Shown here: positions 48,690 through 56,786 of the stretch, piece by piece
Layout of the letters: each line of letters opens with the position of its first letter
Position numbering within the stretch: position 1 is the first letter of the stretch
The notes under the pieces: generated by a model
Told to the model about the DNA's origin: nothing
Seen by the model: only the letters and a program-made list of their open reading frames with translations
The model's database searches: none
Made by a program: the position numbers and the translations under genes
Origin: Marinobacter sp. F3R08
GTDB taxonomy: Bacteria; Pseudomonadota; Gammaproteobacteria; Pseudomonadales; Oleiphilaceae
Direction of reading: 5' to 3'
Assembly (NCBI RefSeq): GCF_018860425.1
Contig: NZ_JAHKPI010000025.1
Location: forward strand, 186,001-250,000
DNA length: 64,000 bases

Positions 48690-50162
48690 ATGAGTCAGTA
48701 CATACTTTCTATCGATCAGGGAACCACCAGTTCACGAGCGATACTCTTTGACCTGAAGGGCAACATCCACGCCACCCGACAGCAGGAGTTTCCGCAGCAT
48801 TTTCCGGCCAGTGGTTGGGTTGAGCACAATCCGGAGGATCTCTGGTCATCGGTCCAGCAGACCTGCGATGCTGTAATGGCCGAGGAGTGTGGTGACGATG
48901 ACGAAGTTGTTGCCGTGGGTATTACCAACCAGCGTGAGACCACCGTGGTCTGGGATCGCAATACCGGAGAGCCTGTCTACAACGCAATCGTTTGGCAGGA
49001 CCGGAGAACCGCTTCCTACTGTGAATCCCTCAAAAGCGAAGGACTTGAAGCCCGGGTTAACAGCAAGACCGGCCTGCTGATTGATCCCTATTTCTCCGCC
49101 ACGAAGATTCGATGGATACTGGAGAATGTTGCCGGTGTCCGCGAGCGTGCCGAGCGCGGTGAGTTGGCCTTCGGAACGGTAGACACCTTTCTGTTGTGGC
49201 GATTGACCGGCGGTCGAGAGCACCGCACCGATGCCACCAATGCAAGCCGCACGATGCTCTTCAACATTCACACGCAGAAATGGGATCCAGAGCTTCTGGA
49301 GCTTTTTGGCATTCCCGAATCGTTGTTACCGGAGGTGATGGATTCTGCCGACCAGTTCGGACAGATCACAGAGGGCGGTGCCCTTAACGGTACCTCGGTG
49401 CTTGGAGTTGCGGGCGATCAGCAGGCGGCCCTGTTTGGTCAGACCTGCTTTGGTATCGGAATGGCAAAAAGCACCTACGGCACCGGTTGCTTCCTCATGC
49501 TGAACACTGGCGATAAGGCCCTGAAGTCGGAGCACCGATTGCTCACTACAGTGGCCTATCGGCTGAATGGAAAGCCGACCTACGCGTTGGAAGGCAGCAT
49601 CTTTATCGCGGGCGCCACCATTCAATGGTTACGCGACGGTCTCAAACTTATCCAGGACGCCTGTGAAACTGAACCGCTTGCTGAAGGCACGCCCATTGAC
49701 CATGGCGTATATCTGGTGCCGGCCTTTACCGGGCTTGGTGCACCATACTGGGACCCCAATGCAAGAGGTGCCATATTCGGTCTGACCCGGGATACTGGCA
49801 TCAAGGAAATTGTCACAGCCGGCCTGCAGTCCGTTTGCTATCAGACCAAGGATCTGCAAAAGGCCATGGAAAAGGATGGCATTCGGCCAGTCAATCTCCG
49901 GGTTGACGGTGGTATGGTGGCCAACAACTGGGTTCTCCAGTTTCTGGCAGACATACTCGGTGCCCGGGTGGATCGTCCGTCACTGGTTGAGACCACTGCT
50001 CTTGGGGCCGCTTATCTGGCCGGGCTGGAAGCCGGTGTTTACACGTCTCTCGATGAGCTGGCGGAATTATGGCGATGCGACCGCAGTTTTGAGCCTGCCA
50101 TGACGAAAGAGCACCGCGACAAACTCTACGATGGCTGGATCCAGGCGGTGGAAAAGCTTTGA
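48690..50162 (+). CDS. glpK: Glycerol kinase
   Basis: This 490-residue FGGY kinase begins [17 protein letters not shown]. It has the family signatures (YSATKIRW-type segment [13 protein letters not shown], and [11 protein letters not shown]) and the C-terminal [19 protein letters not shown]. It phosphorylates glycerol to glycerol-3-phosphate. It is divergent from glpR; the AT-rich spacer has CGAAA/CGTAAA repeats that could be GlpR half-sites. No GlpF channel is nearby, so glycerol probably enters through the ABC importer at 52401-58529. Confidence 0.95.
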   Translation: MSQYILSIDQGTTSSRAILFDLKGNIHATRQQEFPQHFPASGWVEHNPEDLWSSVQQTCDAVMAEECGDDDEVVAVGITNQRETTVVWDRNTGEPVYNAIVWQDRRTASYCESLKSEGLEARVNSKTGLLIDPYFSATKIRWILENVAGVRERAERGELAFGTVDTFLLWRLTGGREHRTDATNASRTMLFNIHTQKWDPELLELFGIPESLLPEVMDSADQFGQITEGGALNGTSVLGVAGDQQAALFGQTCFGIGMAKSTYGTGCFLMLNTGDKALKSEHRLLTTVAYRLNGKPTYALEGSIFIAGATIQWLRDGLKLIQDACETEPLAEGTPIDHGVYLVPAFTGLGAPYWDPNARGAIFGLTRDTGIKEIVTAGLQSVCYQTKDLQKAMEKDGIRPVNLRVDGGMVANNWVLQFLADILGARVDRPSLVETTALGAAYLAGLEAGVYTSLDELAELWRCDRSFEPAMTKEHRDKLYDGWIQAVEKL

Positions 50163-50188
50163 CGGCCTGATTTCTGCGGGAATGGGTA

Positions 50189-52066
50189 TCAGCGTACCCC
50201 CAGCTCCCGCAAGCGCTTGTACAGTGTATTACGGCTGATCATTAGCTCTCGGGCAGCTTGGGAAATATTGCCCGCACACTTGCGGTAAACCTGCAGTGTC
50301 CGGGCAAGAGTATCGCCTTCCCCTGGCTTGAGATTGGACGCTTCGGAGTTCGGCCGTGCTGCCTCGGTTTCTGTGTTGGAGGCGGCGTCGAATGCTGCAA
50401 GAAAGTCTTCCGGCAAATGCCATATCTGCACGTCTTCCCCATCAGCAATCGCGATAGCTACCCGCAACACATTGACCAGTTGCCTGATGTTGCCAGGCCA
50501 GGGGTGGTTTTCCAGTGCCGCAAGAACCTTTGGCGATAAATGTTCCGACTGGCCCGGATCCCGATGCTGGGAATAGAGGCTTTGTATCAGAAGTAACTTG
50601 TCGGTTCGATGTCTCAGAGCCGGCAGTTCGACACACAGTCCGTTGATCCGGTAGTAAAGGTCTGCTCGAAAAAGGCCTTTCTCAATACGTGAATTTAGTG
50701 GGCGGTTAGTTGCGGTAATCAGCAGAATATCGACAGGGATGCTGTCGGTGGAACCCACCGGGGTGACATCCCGTTCCTGGAGAACCCGTAGCAGTCGTGA
50801 CTGGGCCGATAGTGGCATTTCGCCGATCTCATCGAGAAACAGAATGCCGTCGTGGGCCTTTCGAATGAATCCATGTGAGCCCTGCGCCCTGGCGCCAGTA
50901 AAGGCGCCCGCCTCGTAACCGAACAATTCCGATTCAACCAGTTCTGGGGGGATGGCCGCACAGTTGACGGCCACCAGTGGCCGGGCCTTGCGAGGGGAGG
51001 CCTTGTGCAGTGCCTTGACCAGGACTTCTTTGCCAACCCCAGTCTCACCGGTGATAAGCACAGGTACACCTCGCTGTAGTACCTTGAGGCTTTGTGTGGC
51101 GCAGCGCTTGACGGCTGAATCACCGTACTCGAGGTTGTCGATGGCTAGCAGATCAGCCGGACCTCCGGCCTCGTCAGGTCGTGGTGGTGCTATTTGAGGT
51201 GTACTTTCGGTCGCCTTTGTGGGGCGCTTGATCCGGGCGCTCAATCGGACCTTACTGCGAGTGGTCAGTTGCAGGGGGTCGGTTTCCGGGTGGCCAAGAA
51301 TATGATTCCGGTGACCGGTAAACAGCTCATCCAGGCGGGTCCCGGCAGTCTTCATACCCAGTAGTTGGTCTGCCCGCTGATTGCTGGCAACGACCCGGCC
51401 CGAGTCATCACACACAAGTATGCCGGACCAGGGGCTGTCAAAATTGTCCGCGGTTGTATTCAGGGTGATCTGAAAATGATCCGGACCGAACTTCCGGCTG
51501 ATGAGGCGATTCTCTACCGACTGGGAAAGCAACCGAACCATTCCCAGCGTGTGCGCCTGTGGCAGATAGGCATCACTGAACACACTGAGAACACCAGCAA
51601 GCTGCGCCTGGGCATCAAAAATGGGCGCAGCCGAGGCAATGATGCTTCGGTTCATTTTCAGGAAATGTTCGTTTCGCTGTATCTGTACGGGGGCACCCGC
51701 CGCAATCGAAGTGCCGATGGCGTTGGTTCCGCAATTCTGCTCCTGCCAGTTCGCTCCGGTCTGGAACCAGGGTTTCAGGCGAGATTCGGTGATGCGTTCG
51801 TCACCCCAGCTGTTCAGTACTGTCGCGTTTTGATCGGCAAGGAGAATCAGGCAGCGGCTGTTGAAAAGCACGTTCTGATAGTAGGGCAACACTTCGGCTT
51901 CGGTTACCGAGAGCAGTTCGCTGTGTTGGCGGCTTATTGCTTCAAGCTGGGTCGCTTCGGGCACAGGCGGTGTGGGCTGGTGGTCGTGATCAAGGCCCCA
52001 GGCGATGCAACGGTTCCACGAATCCCTGACAACATGTTGATAGTCTGGATATTCATTGTGTCTCAT
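50189..52066 (-). CDS. Sigma-54-dependent activator, AcoR-like
   Basis: This 625-residue enhancer-binding protein has a GAF-type sensor region (~55-190), a short PAS-like part (~205-265) and an AAA+ domain. The AAA+ motifs are Walker A GETGVGKE (340-347), the sigma-54 contact loop GAFTGA (387-392) and Walker B ILFLDE (408-413). A Fis-type helix-turn-helix is at the end (AGNISQAARELMISRNTLYKRLRELG). The architecture is that of AcoR-type regulators. It is divergent from glpS, where a sigma-54 promoter and inverted repeats lie, so it most likely activates the glycerol importer operon. Its ligand is unknown; glycerol or an alcohol is plausible. Confidence 0.9.
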   Translation of the reverse strand: MRHNEYPDYQHVVRDSWNRCIAWGLDHDHQPTPPVPEATQLEAISRQHSELLSVTEAEVLPYYQNVLFNSRCLILLADQNATVLNSWGDERITESRLKPWFQTGANWQEQNCGTNAIGTSIAAGAPVQIQRNEHFLKMNRSIIASAAPIFDAQAQLAGVLSVFSDAYLPQAHTLGMVRLLSQSVENRLISRKFGPDHFQITLNTTADNFDSPWSGILVCDDSGRVVASNQRADQLLGMKTAGTRLDELFTGHRNHILGHPETDPLQLTTRSKVRLSARIKRPTKATESTPQIAPPRPDEAGGPADLLAIDNLEYGDSAVKRCATQSLKVLQRGVPVLITGETGVGKEVLVKALHKASPRKARPLVAVNCAAIPPELVESELFGYEAGAFTGARAQGSHGFIRKAHDGILFLDEIGEMPLSAQSRLLRVLQERDVTPVGSTDSIPVDILLITATNRPLNSRIEKGLFRADLYYRINGLCVELPALRHRTDKLLLIQSLYSQHRDPGQSEHLSPKVLAALENHPWPGNIRQLVNVLRVAIAIADGEDVQIWHLPEDFLAAFDAASNTETEAARPNSEASNLKPGEGDTLARTLQVYRKCAGNISQAARELMISRNTLYKRLRELGVR

Positions 52067-52178
52067 GATGCAGTTCTCGTGTGTTCGTTTGTTGTTCTTG
52101 TCGACGATTCATGGAGCGAGTCCGGCCGAATGCTGGCAGAAGCTGTTCAATGATCTGTGCAAACACCGTTCACGTCAA

Positions 52179-52193
52179 TGTTCAAACTGAACA
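52179..52193. promoter_or_regulatory. Perfect inverted repeat, candidate enhancer site of the sigma-54 activator
   Basis: TGTTCA-AAC-TGAACA is a perfect 6-bp-arm repeat 110 bp upstream of the sigma-54 promoter. A similar site (TCGAACA ... TGTTTTCGA) lies at 52206-52225. Spaced dyads of this kind are typical enhancer sites of Fis-type activators. Confidence 0.6.
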
Positions 52194-52303
52194 GAGTATT
52201 GCTAATCGAACATGCCTGTTTTCGAATAGGAATCCCCAGTGAATTCCAAAATAGAAAGAAAAACAATGAAGTACGCAAAATCACCTGTAAGGGTGTCGTG
52301 AGC

Positions 52304-52319
52304 TGGTACAGCGCTTGCC
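52304..52319 (+). promoter_or_regulatory. Sigma-54 promoter of the glycerol ABC operon
   Basis: TGGTACAGCGCTTGCC has GG and GC separated by exactly 10 nt and keeps TGG-AC and TTGC elements of the -24/-12 consensus. It lies about 80 nt before glpS. The leader then has a TTCGAA-rich repeat and a small GCTTGG/CCAAGC hairpin (52347-52364). Confidence 0.78.
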
Positions 52320-52400
52320 TGTTAAGATTCGAATTCGAATTCCGATGCTTGGTAGGAGCCAAGCCGGCGCACCTTTCCACAAGAACAAAAAGGAAAGCCT

Positions 52401-53495
52401 ATGTCCTTAACACTGGAGAATCTCTCCCGTGTGGTCGACGGTGTCGACTATATCCGGGATGCCAACCTCACCTTTGAGGCAGGTTCCTTTAACGTTCTGC
52501 TCGGCCGGACGCTGGCCGGAAAAACCTCACTGATGCGACTGATGGCCGGACTCGACAAGCCGGATACCGGCCGTCTGATCTATAACGGCGAGGACGTGAC
52601 AGGGCAGAGTGTGCAGAGCCGCAATATTTCGATGATCTATCAGCAGTTCATCAACTACCCCAATCTGACCGTCTACGAGAACATCGCCTCGCCGCTGCGG
52701 CTGGCGAAGATGGCTGAATCCGAAATCGACCGCCGTGTGAAGGAAACCGCGTCGATGCTGCGGATTGATCCCTTGCTTAAACGTTACCCGCTTGAGCTGT
52801 CAGGCGGCCAGCAGCAGCGCACGGCCATGGCCCGGGCGCTGGTGAAGGATGCCACTCTGGTACTGTTCGATGAGCCTCTGGTAAACCTCGATTACAAGCT
52901 GCGTGAAGAGCTCAGGGCCGAACTCCGGGACCTGTTCCGTGAACGCCAGTGCATTGCGGTCTATGCCACCACGGAGGCCAATGAAGCCCTTGCGCTAGGG
53001 GGTACGACCACATTACTGCATGAGGGGAAGGTGGTTCAGACCGGCCCGGTGATGGATGTCTATCGCGCCCCTGTGAACACTCTTGCTGCACAGTTGTTCA
53101 GTGAACCTCCGATGAACATGATTCGCGGTCGGGTTTCCGAGACAGAGGTGACCTTCGATGAATACTCCCACCATGCGCTGACGCAGGGACTGGCGAAGCT
53201 GCAACCGGGCGATTACTGGTTCGGGATTCGCCCCAGTCATATCGGTCTGGTGCCCACCAGCGATGATGATCTGGAAATGTCGATGGAGGTAGAGCTCAGC
53301 GAGATCAGCGGTTCTGAAACCTTCATGCATGTGGAGAACAGTCATTTCGAAATGGTGTTGCAGTTGATGGGCGTGCACCAGTACCACACGGGTTCACCCA
53401 TCAAAGTGTATCTGCCGATCAACAAGCTGTTCGTTTTCGATGACAACGAGCAACTGGTACGCACACCGTCTCAGGTGTCAGGAGGGTCTGTCTGA
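52401..53495 (+). CDS. glpS: Glycerol ABC transporter ATPase GlpS (switch His missing)
   Basis: This 364-residue ABC ATPase has a C-terminal regulatory (TOBE-like) extension. Walker A is GRTLAGKT (35-42), the signature LSGGQQQ is intact (133-139), and Walker B with Glu is LVLFDE (153-158). The switch His of the usual THD is replaced: the segment reads YATTEANEA with Thr191 at that position. With GlpT, which has the opposite defect, it would form one working and one degenerate ATP site. It is the first gene behind the sigma-54 promoter. It resembles GlpS of the Rhizobium glycerol importer. Confidence 0.9.
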   Translation: MSLTLENLSRVVDGVDYIRDANLTFEAGSFNVLLGRTLAGKTSLMRLMAGLDKPDTGRLIYNGEDVTGQSVQSRNISMIYQQFINYPNLTVYENIASPLRLAKMAESEIDRRVKETASMLRIDPLLKRYPLELSGGQQQRTAMARALVKDATLVLFDEPLVNLDYKLREELRAELRDLFRERQCIAVYATTEANEALALGGTTTLLHEGKVVQTGPVMDVYRAPVNTLAAQLFSEPPMNMIRGRVSETEVTFDEYSHHALTQGLAKLQPGDYWFGIRPSHIGLVPTSDDDLEMSMEVELSEISGSETFMHVENSHFEMVLQLMGVHQYHTGSPIKVYLPINKLFVFDDNEQLVRTPSQVSGGSV

Positions 53496-54595
53496 TGGCT
53501 GAAATTCAGTTGAAATCTCTTGCTCATAGTTACAGCGATACGCCAGCCGGGCCCGACGATTACGCCATTCGCCAGCTGGATCATGTCTGGCATAAAGGTG
53601 GCGCTTATGCGCTTCTGGGTCCGTCGGGCTGTGGAAAAAGTACGATGCTGAACATTATTTCCGGTCTGGTGCAGCCCTCCGAAGGGGATGTTCTGTTTGA
53701 CGGAAAACGTGTCAACGAGCTGTCGCCACGAGACAGGAATATTGCCCAGGTGTTTCAGTTTCCCGTTATTTACGACTCGATGACCGTTTTCGACAACCTG
53801 GCTTTCCCTCTCAAAAACAATAAGGTACCTGCATCCAGGATCAAGGCCCGGGTGCATGAAATTGCCGAAGTTCTGGAGATCGAGGATAAGCTCTTTAAAA
53901 AAGCAAAGAACCTCACTGCGGATGAAAAACAGAAGGTTTCGATGGGGCGTGGCCTGGTCCGGGAGGACGTTTCGGCGATCCTGTTTGACGAACCTCTGAC
54001 GGTTATCGATCCGCAGCTGAAGTGGAAACTTCGTCGGAAACTCAAGCAGATCCACGAACAATTCGATATCACCATGGTGTATGTCACCCATGATCAGCTC
54101 GAGGCGTCGACCTTTGCTGACAAGATTGCCGTGATGTATGGCGGACAGATTGTTCAGTTTGGCACCCCTACCGAGTTATTCGAGCAACCCAACCACACCT
54201 TCGTAGGCTTTTTCATTGGCAGTCCGGGCATGAATCTTATTGAGGTCCAGCGGTGTTCTCGTGGCGTGTGTTTCGGAAACACGGTTGTCGGGCTTGAAAC
54301 CTGGCAGGTCGAGATCCTGCAACGAACGCGGTCCACCAATATCAAGATCGGCATCCGTCCGGAGTTTGTGCAAGTCTCATACGTTGCTTCGGACGATACC
54401 TTCGAGGCCGAGGTTCTGGATGTTGAGGACCTCGGTACCTACAAGATTGTCACCGTTCAGCTTGACGGCGAGAAAATGAAAATCCGGCAGAGCGAGGAGT
54501 TTGCCGCTTCAATCGGTAGTCGGGTGCAGCTCTCTTTTCCGGCGCAATGGCTGAAGCTGTATGTGGATGAATTCCTGGTACAGGAGCAACAGTGA
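53495..54595 (+). CDS. glpT: Glycerol ABC transporter ATPase GlpT (degenerate signature)
   Basis: This 366-residue ABC ATPase shares its first base with the glpS stop. Walker A GPSGCGKST (42-50), Walker B ILFDE (162-166) and switch His199 (YVTHD) are normal. The signature, normally LSGGQ, reads LTADEKQ at 140-146. A TOBE-like C-terminal domain follows. It pairs with GlpS: its Walker motifs plus the GlpS signature form the canonical ATP site. Despite the shared name it is unrelated to the E. coli G3P antiporter GlpT. Confidence 0.9.
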   Translation: MAEIQLKSLAHSYSDTPAGPDDYAIRQLDHVWHKGGAYALLGPSGCGKSTMLNIISGLVQPSEGDVLFDGKRVNELSPRDRNIAQVFQFPVIYDSMTVFDNLAFPLKNNKVPASRIKARVHEIAEVLEIEDKLFKKAKNLTADEKQKVSMGRGLVREDVSAILFDEPLTVIDPQLKWKLRRKLKQIHEQFDITMVYVTHDQLEASTFADKIAVMYGGQIVQFGTPTELFEQPNHTFVGFFIGSPGMNLIEVQRCSRGVCFGNTVVGLETWQVEILQRTRSTNIKIGIRPEFVQVSYVASDDTFEAEVLDVEDLGTYKIVTVQLDGEKMKIRQSEEFAASIGSRVQLSFPAQWLKLYVDEFLVQEQQ

Positions 54596-55461
54596 TGCAA
54601 AAGGTCCAAAACAATAGAGCCTGGTGGCTGGTGCTGCCGGTATTTTTGCTGGTTGCCTTCTCGGCGCTGATTCCATTGATGACCGTGGTGAACTACTCGG
54701 TACAGGATATTTTTGGCCCGGGCCAGGCATTCTTTGTGGGTACGGAGTGGTTTAAAGAGGTACTGACCGACGAGCGCCTGCAGGATTCCCTGATTCGCCA
54801 GTTTATTTTCTCTGGCGCGGTACTGCTGATCCAGATTCCACTGGGCATCGGGGTCGCACTGATGATGCCGAAATCCGGCATCAAGGGTTCCGTCTGCCTG
54901 ATTCTTCTGGCCATTCCGCTGCTGATTCCCTGGAACGTGGTTGGAACCATCTGGCAGATCTTCGCCCGTGGCGATATCGGTCTTTTTGGCTGGGGCATCA
55001 ACCAGTTGGGGATTGAGTACAACTACACCGGCGACACGCTCGATGCGTGGCTGACCGTCCTTTTGATGGACGTGTGGCATTGGACGCCGCTGGTTGCCTT
55101 GCTCTGCTATTCCGGGTTGCGTGCGATTCCGGAGGCATTCTATCAGGCGGCGGAAATTGACCGTGCCTCGAAGTGGGCGGTGTTCCGGTACATCCAGCTC
55201 CCACGGCTCAAGAGTGTTCTTATCATCGCTGTGCTGCTTCGCTTCATGGACAGCTTTATGATTTACATTGAGCCTTTTGTGCTTACCGGTGGCGGGCCCG
55301 GAAGTTCAACAACCTTCCTGAGTCAGACGCTCACGACCATGGCCATCGGGCAGTTTGATCTTGGGCGCGCAGCCGCCTTCTCGCTGATCTACTTCCTCAT
55401 CGTATTGCTGATTTCATGGCTCTTCTTTACCGCCATTACGCACGCCGACAAAGAAAATTAA
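54592..55461 (+). CDS. glpP: Glycerol ABC transporter permease GlpP
   Basis: This 289-residue MalF-type permease has six to seven hydrophobic segments and an EAA loop, LRAIPEAFYQAAEIDRASKWAVFRYIQLPRL (split around residues 180-205). It overlaps glpT by 4 nt. It forms the channel with GlpQ. GGGPGSSTTFLSQTL near the C-terminus is typical of carbohydrate-uptake family 1 permeases. Confidence 0.9.
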   Translation: MMQKVQNNRAWWLVLPVFLLVAFSALIPLMTVVNYSVQDIFGPGQAFFVGTEWFKEVLTDERLQDSLIRQFIFSGAVLLIQIPLGIGVALMMPKSGIKGSVCLILLAIPLLIPWNVVGTIWQIFARGDIGLFGWGINQLGIEYNYTGDTLDAWLTVLLMDVWHWTPLVALLCYSGLRAIPEAFYQAAEIDRASKWAVFRYIQLPRLKSVLIIAVLLRFMDSFMIYIEPFVLTGGGPGSSTTFLSQTLTTMAIGQFDLGRAAAFSLIYFLIVLLISWLFFTAITHADKEN

Positions 55462-55468
55462 GGAGAGT

Positions 55469-56278
55469 GTGATGAGACAGACACGTTCGAAAAACGTCGG
55501 GATTACACTGTTTATCCTGTTGCTCCTGACGCCTATCTACTGGTTGCTGAACATGTCGTTCAAAACCAACCAGGAGATTCTCGGCGGGCTCACCCTGTGG
55601 CCCCAGAATTTCACGTTGGATAATTATGCGGTGATTTTCACCGACCCCAGCTGGTACAACGGCTACCTCAATTCAATGATCTATGTGTCGATTAACGTGA
55701 TCATCACATTGCTGGTGGCCCTGCCTGCGGCATACGCCTTCAGTCGCTACAAGTTCCTGGGCGACAAGCATCTGTTCTTCTGGTTGCTCAGTAACCGGAT
55801 GGCACCACCGGCGGTGTTCCTGTTGCCGTTTTTCCAGCTCTATTCATCCATTGGGCTGTTCGATACCCACATAGCAGTGGCGCTGGCGCACTGCCTGTTC
55901 AACGTGCCTCTGGCTGTCTGGATACTCGAGGGCTTCATGTCCGGGGTTCCGCGCGAGTACGACGAAATGGCCTATATTGATGGCTACAGCTTTCCAAAGT
56001 TCTTCGTCAAGGTGTTCCTGCCGATGATTCGTTCAGGCATAGGGGTCACGGCGTTTTTTGCCTTCATGTTCTCCTGGGTAGAGTTGCTTCTTGCCAGGAC
56101 ACTCACCTCCGTAGATGCTCAGCCGATCGGTGCGATCATGACCCGAACGATAGGCGCGAGCGGTATCGACTGGGGTGTGCTGGCTGCAGCCGGTTCGCTC
56201 ACCATCATTCCCGGCCTGCTGGTGATCTGGTTTGTTCGGAACCATGTTGCCAAAGGTTTTGCCCTCGGACGCGTTTAA
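55469..56278 (+). CDS. glpQ: Glycerol ABC transporter permease GlpQ
   Basis: This 269-residue MalG-type permease starts 7 nt after glpP with AAGGAGAG upstream. It has six predicted membrane helices. The EAA loop is VPREYDEMAYIDGYSFPKFFVKVFLP, read around residues 160-190. It is the second half of the channel. It should not be confused with the glycerophosphodiesterase GlpQ of E. coli. Confidence 0.9.
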   Translation: MMRQTRSKNVGITLFILLLLTPIYWLLNMSFKTNQEILGGLTLWPQNFTLDNYAVIFTDPSWYNGYLNSMIYVSINVIITLLVALPAAYAFSRYKFLGDKHLFFWLLSNRMAPPAVFLLPFFQLYSSIGLFDTHIAVALAHCLFNVPLAVWILEGFMSGVPREYDEMAYIDGYSFPKFFVKVFLPMIRSGIGVTAFFAFMFSWVELLLARTLTSVDAQPIGAIMTRTIGASGIDWGVLAAAGSLTIIPGLLVIWFVRNHVAKGFALGRV

Positions 56279-56289
56279 GGAGACAACTT

Positions 56290-56565
56290 ATGATTGCCTG
56301 GATGAACTGGACGCCGACCGTCGCCATCTTCTTTGCTGTAATTGCGGGAATTCTGGCAGTGATGACGGTTTTCGAGATTGTCTCCCCGTGCACTGAAAGG
56401 AAGGGCTTTCTGCCGATTGCTACCACACGGGGTGACCGGCTTTTTATCGGTTTGCTCTCCGCTGCTTACATACACCTGAGCTTCCTCGCCGTCAGTGATG
56501 TCACCCTCTGGGTGGCGCTGGCCGTCTCGGTAGCCTGGTTGTTGGTGTTGTTGCGTTGGGGATAG
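56290..56565 (+). CDS. Small DUF2160-type membrane protein in the glycerol importer operon
   Basis: This 91-residue protein has three hydrophobic segments (TPTVAIFFAVIAGILAVMTVF, LFIGLLSAAYIHLSFLAV and the C-terminal LWVALAVSVAWLLVLL). It starts 11 nt after glpQ with AAGGAGA upstream. Small membrane proteins of this type sit at this place in glycerol ABC operons (glpU of rhizobia). Its function is unknown; it may stabilise the permease. Confidence 0.8.
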   Translation: MIAWMNWTPTVAIFFAVIAGILAVMTVFEIVSPCTERKGFLPIATTRGDRLFIGLLSAAYIHLSFLAVSDVTLWVALAVSVAWLLVLLRWG

Positions 56566-56574
56566 GCAGGCCGG

Positions 56575-56602
56575 ATGTTCGTTGTGTGATCTTTACGAAC
56601 AT
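56575..56602. promoter_or_regulatory. Inverted repeat ATGTTCGT / ACGAACAT before glpV
   Basis: Perfect 8-bp arms enclose 12 nt. Each arm equals the GlpR half-site ATGTTCGT known from E. coli, but the spacing is wider than in the E. coli operator. It could be a GlpR operator or an mRNA hairpin just after the small membrane protein gene. Confidence 0.5.
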
Positions 56603-56671
56603 TTGGGCCAGAAGAATCCCGTGTAAAAGGTTGTAAAGATTTCGATTGCGAACTAATTTTGATCTAATGAT

Positions 56672-56695
56672 CGGAATCGATCACCCGCGATTCCG
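56672..56695. promoter_or_regulatory. Inverted repeat CGGAATCG / CGATTCCG in the glpV leader
   Basis: Perfect 8-bp arms enclose 8 nt, about 90 nt before the glpV start. It may be a second operator or a stem-loop that protects glpV mRNA, since binding proteins are needed in excess of their permeases. Confidence 0.45.
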
Positions 56696-56786
56696 GTAGG
56701 AAGAATAGCGACTAAGGCGCTATAACTGCGGAAACGAAACTAGGATGTTTCGCTCCATTCATATAAAAAGACGAACGAGGTTGGAT

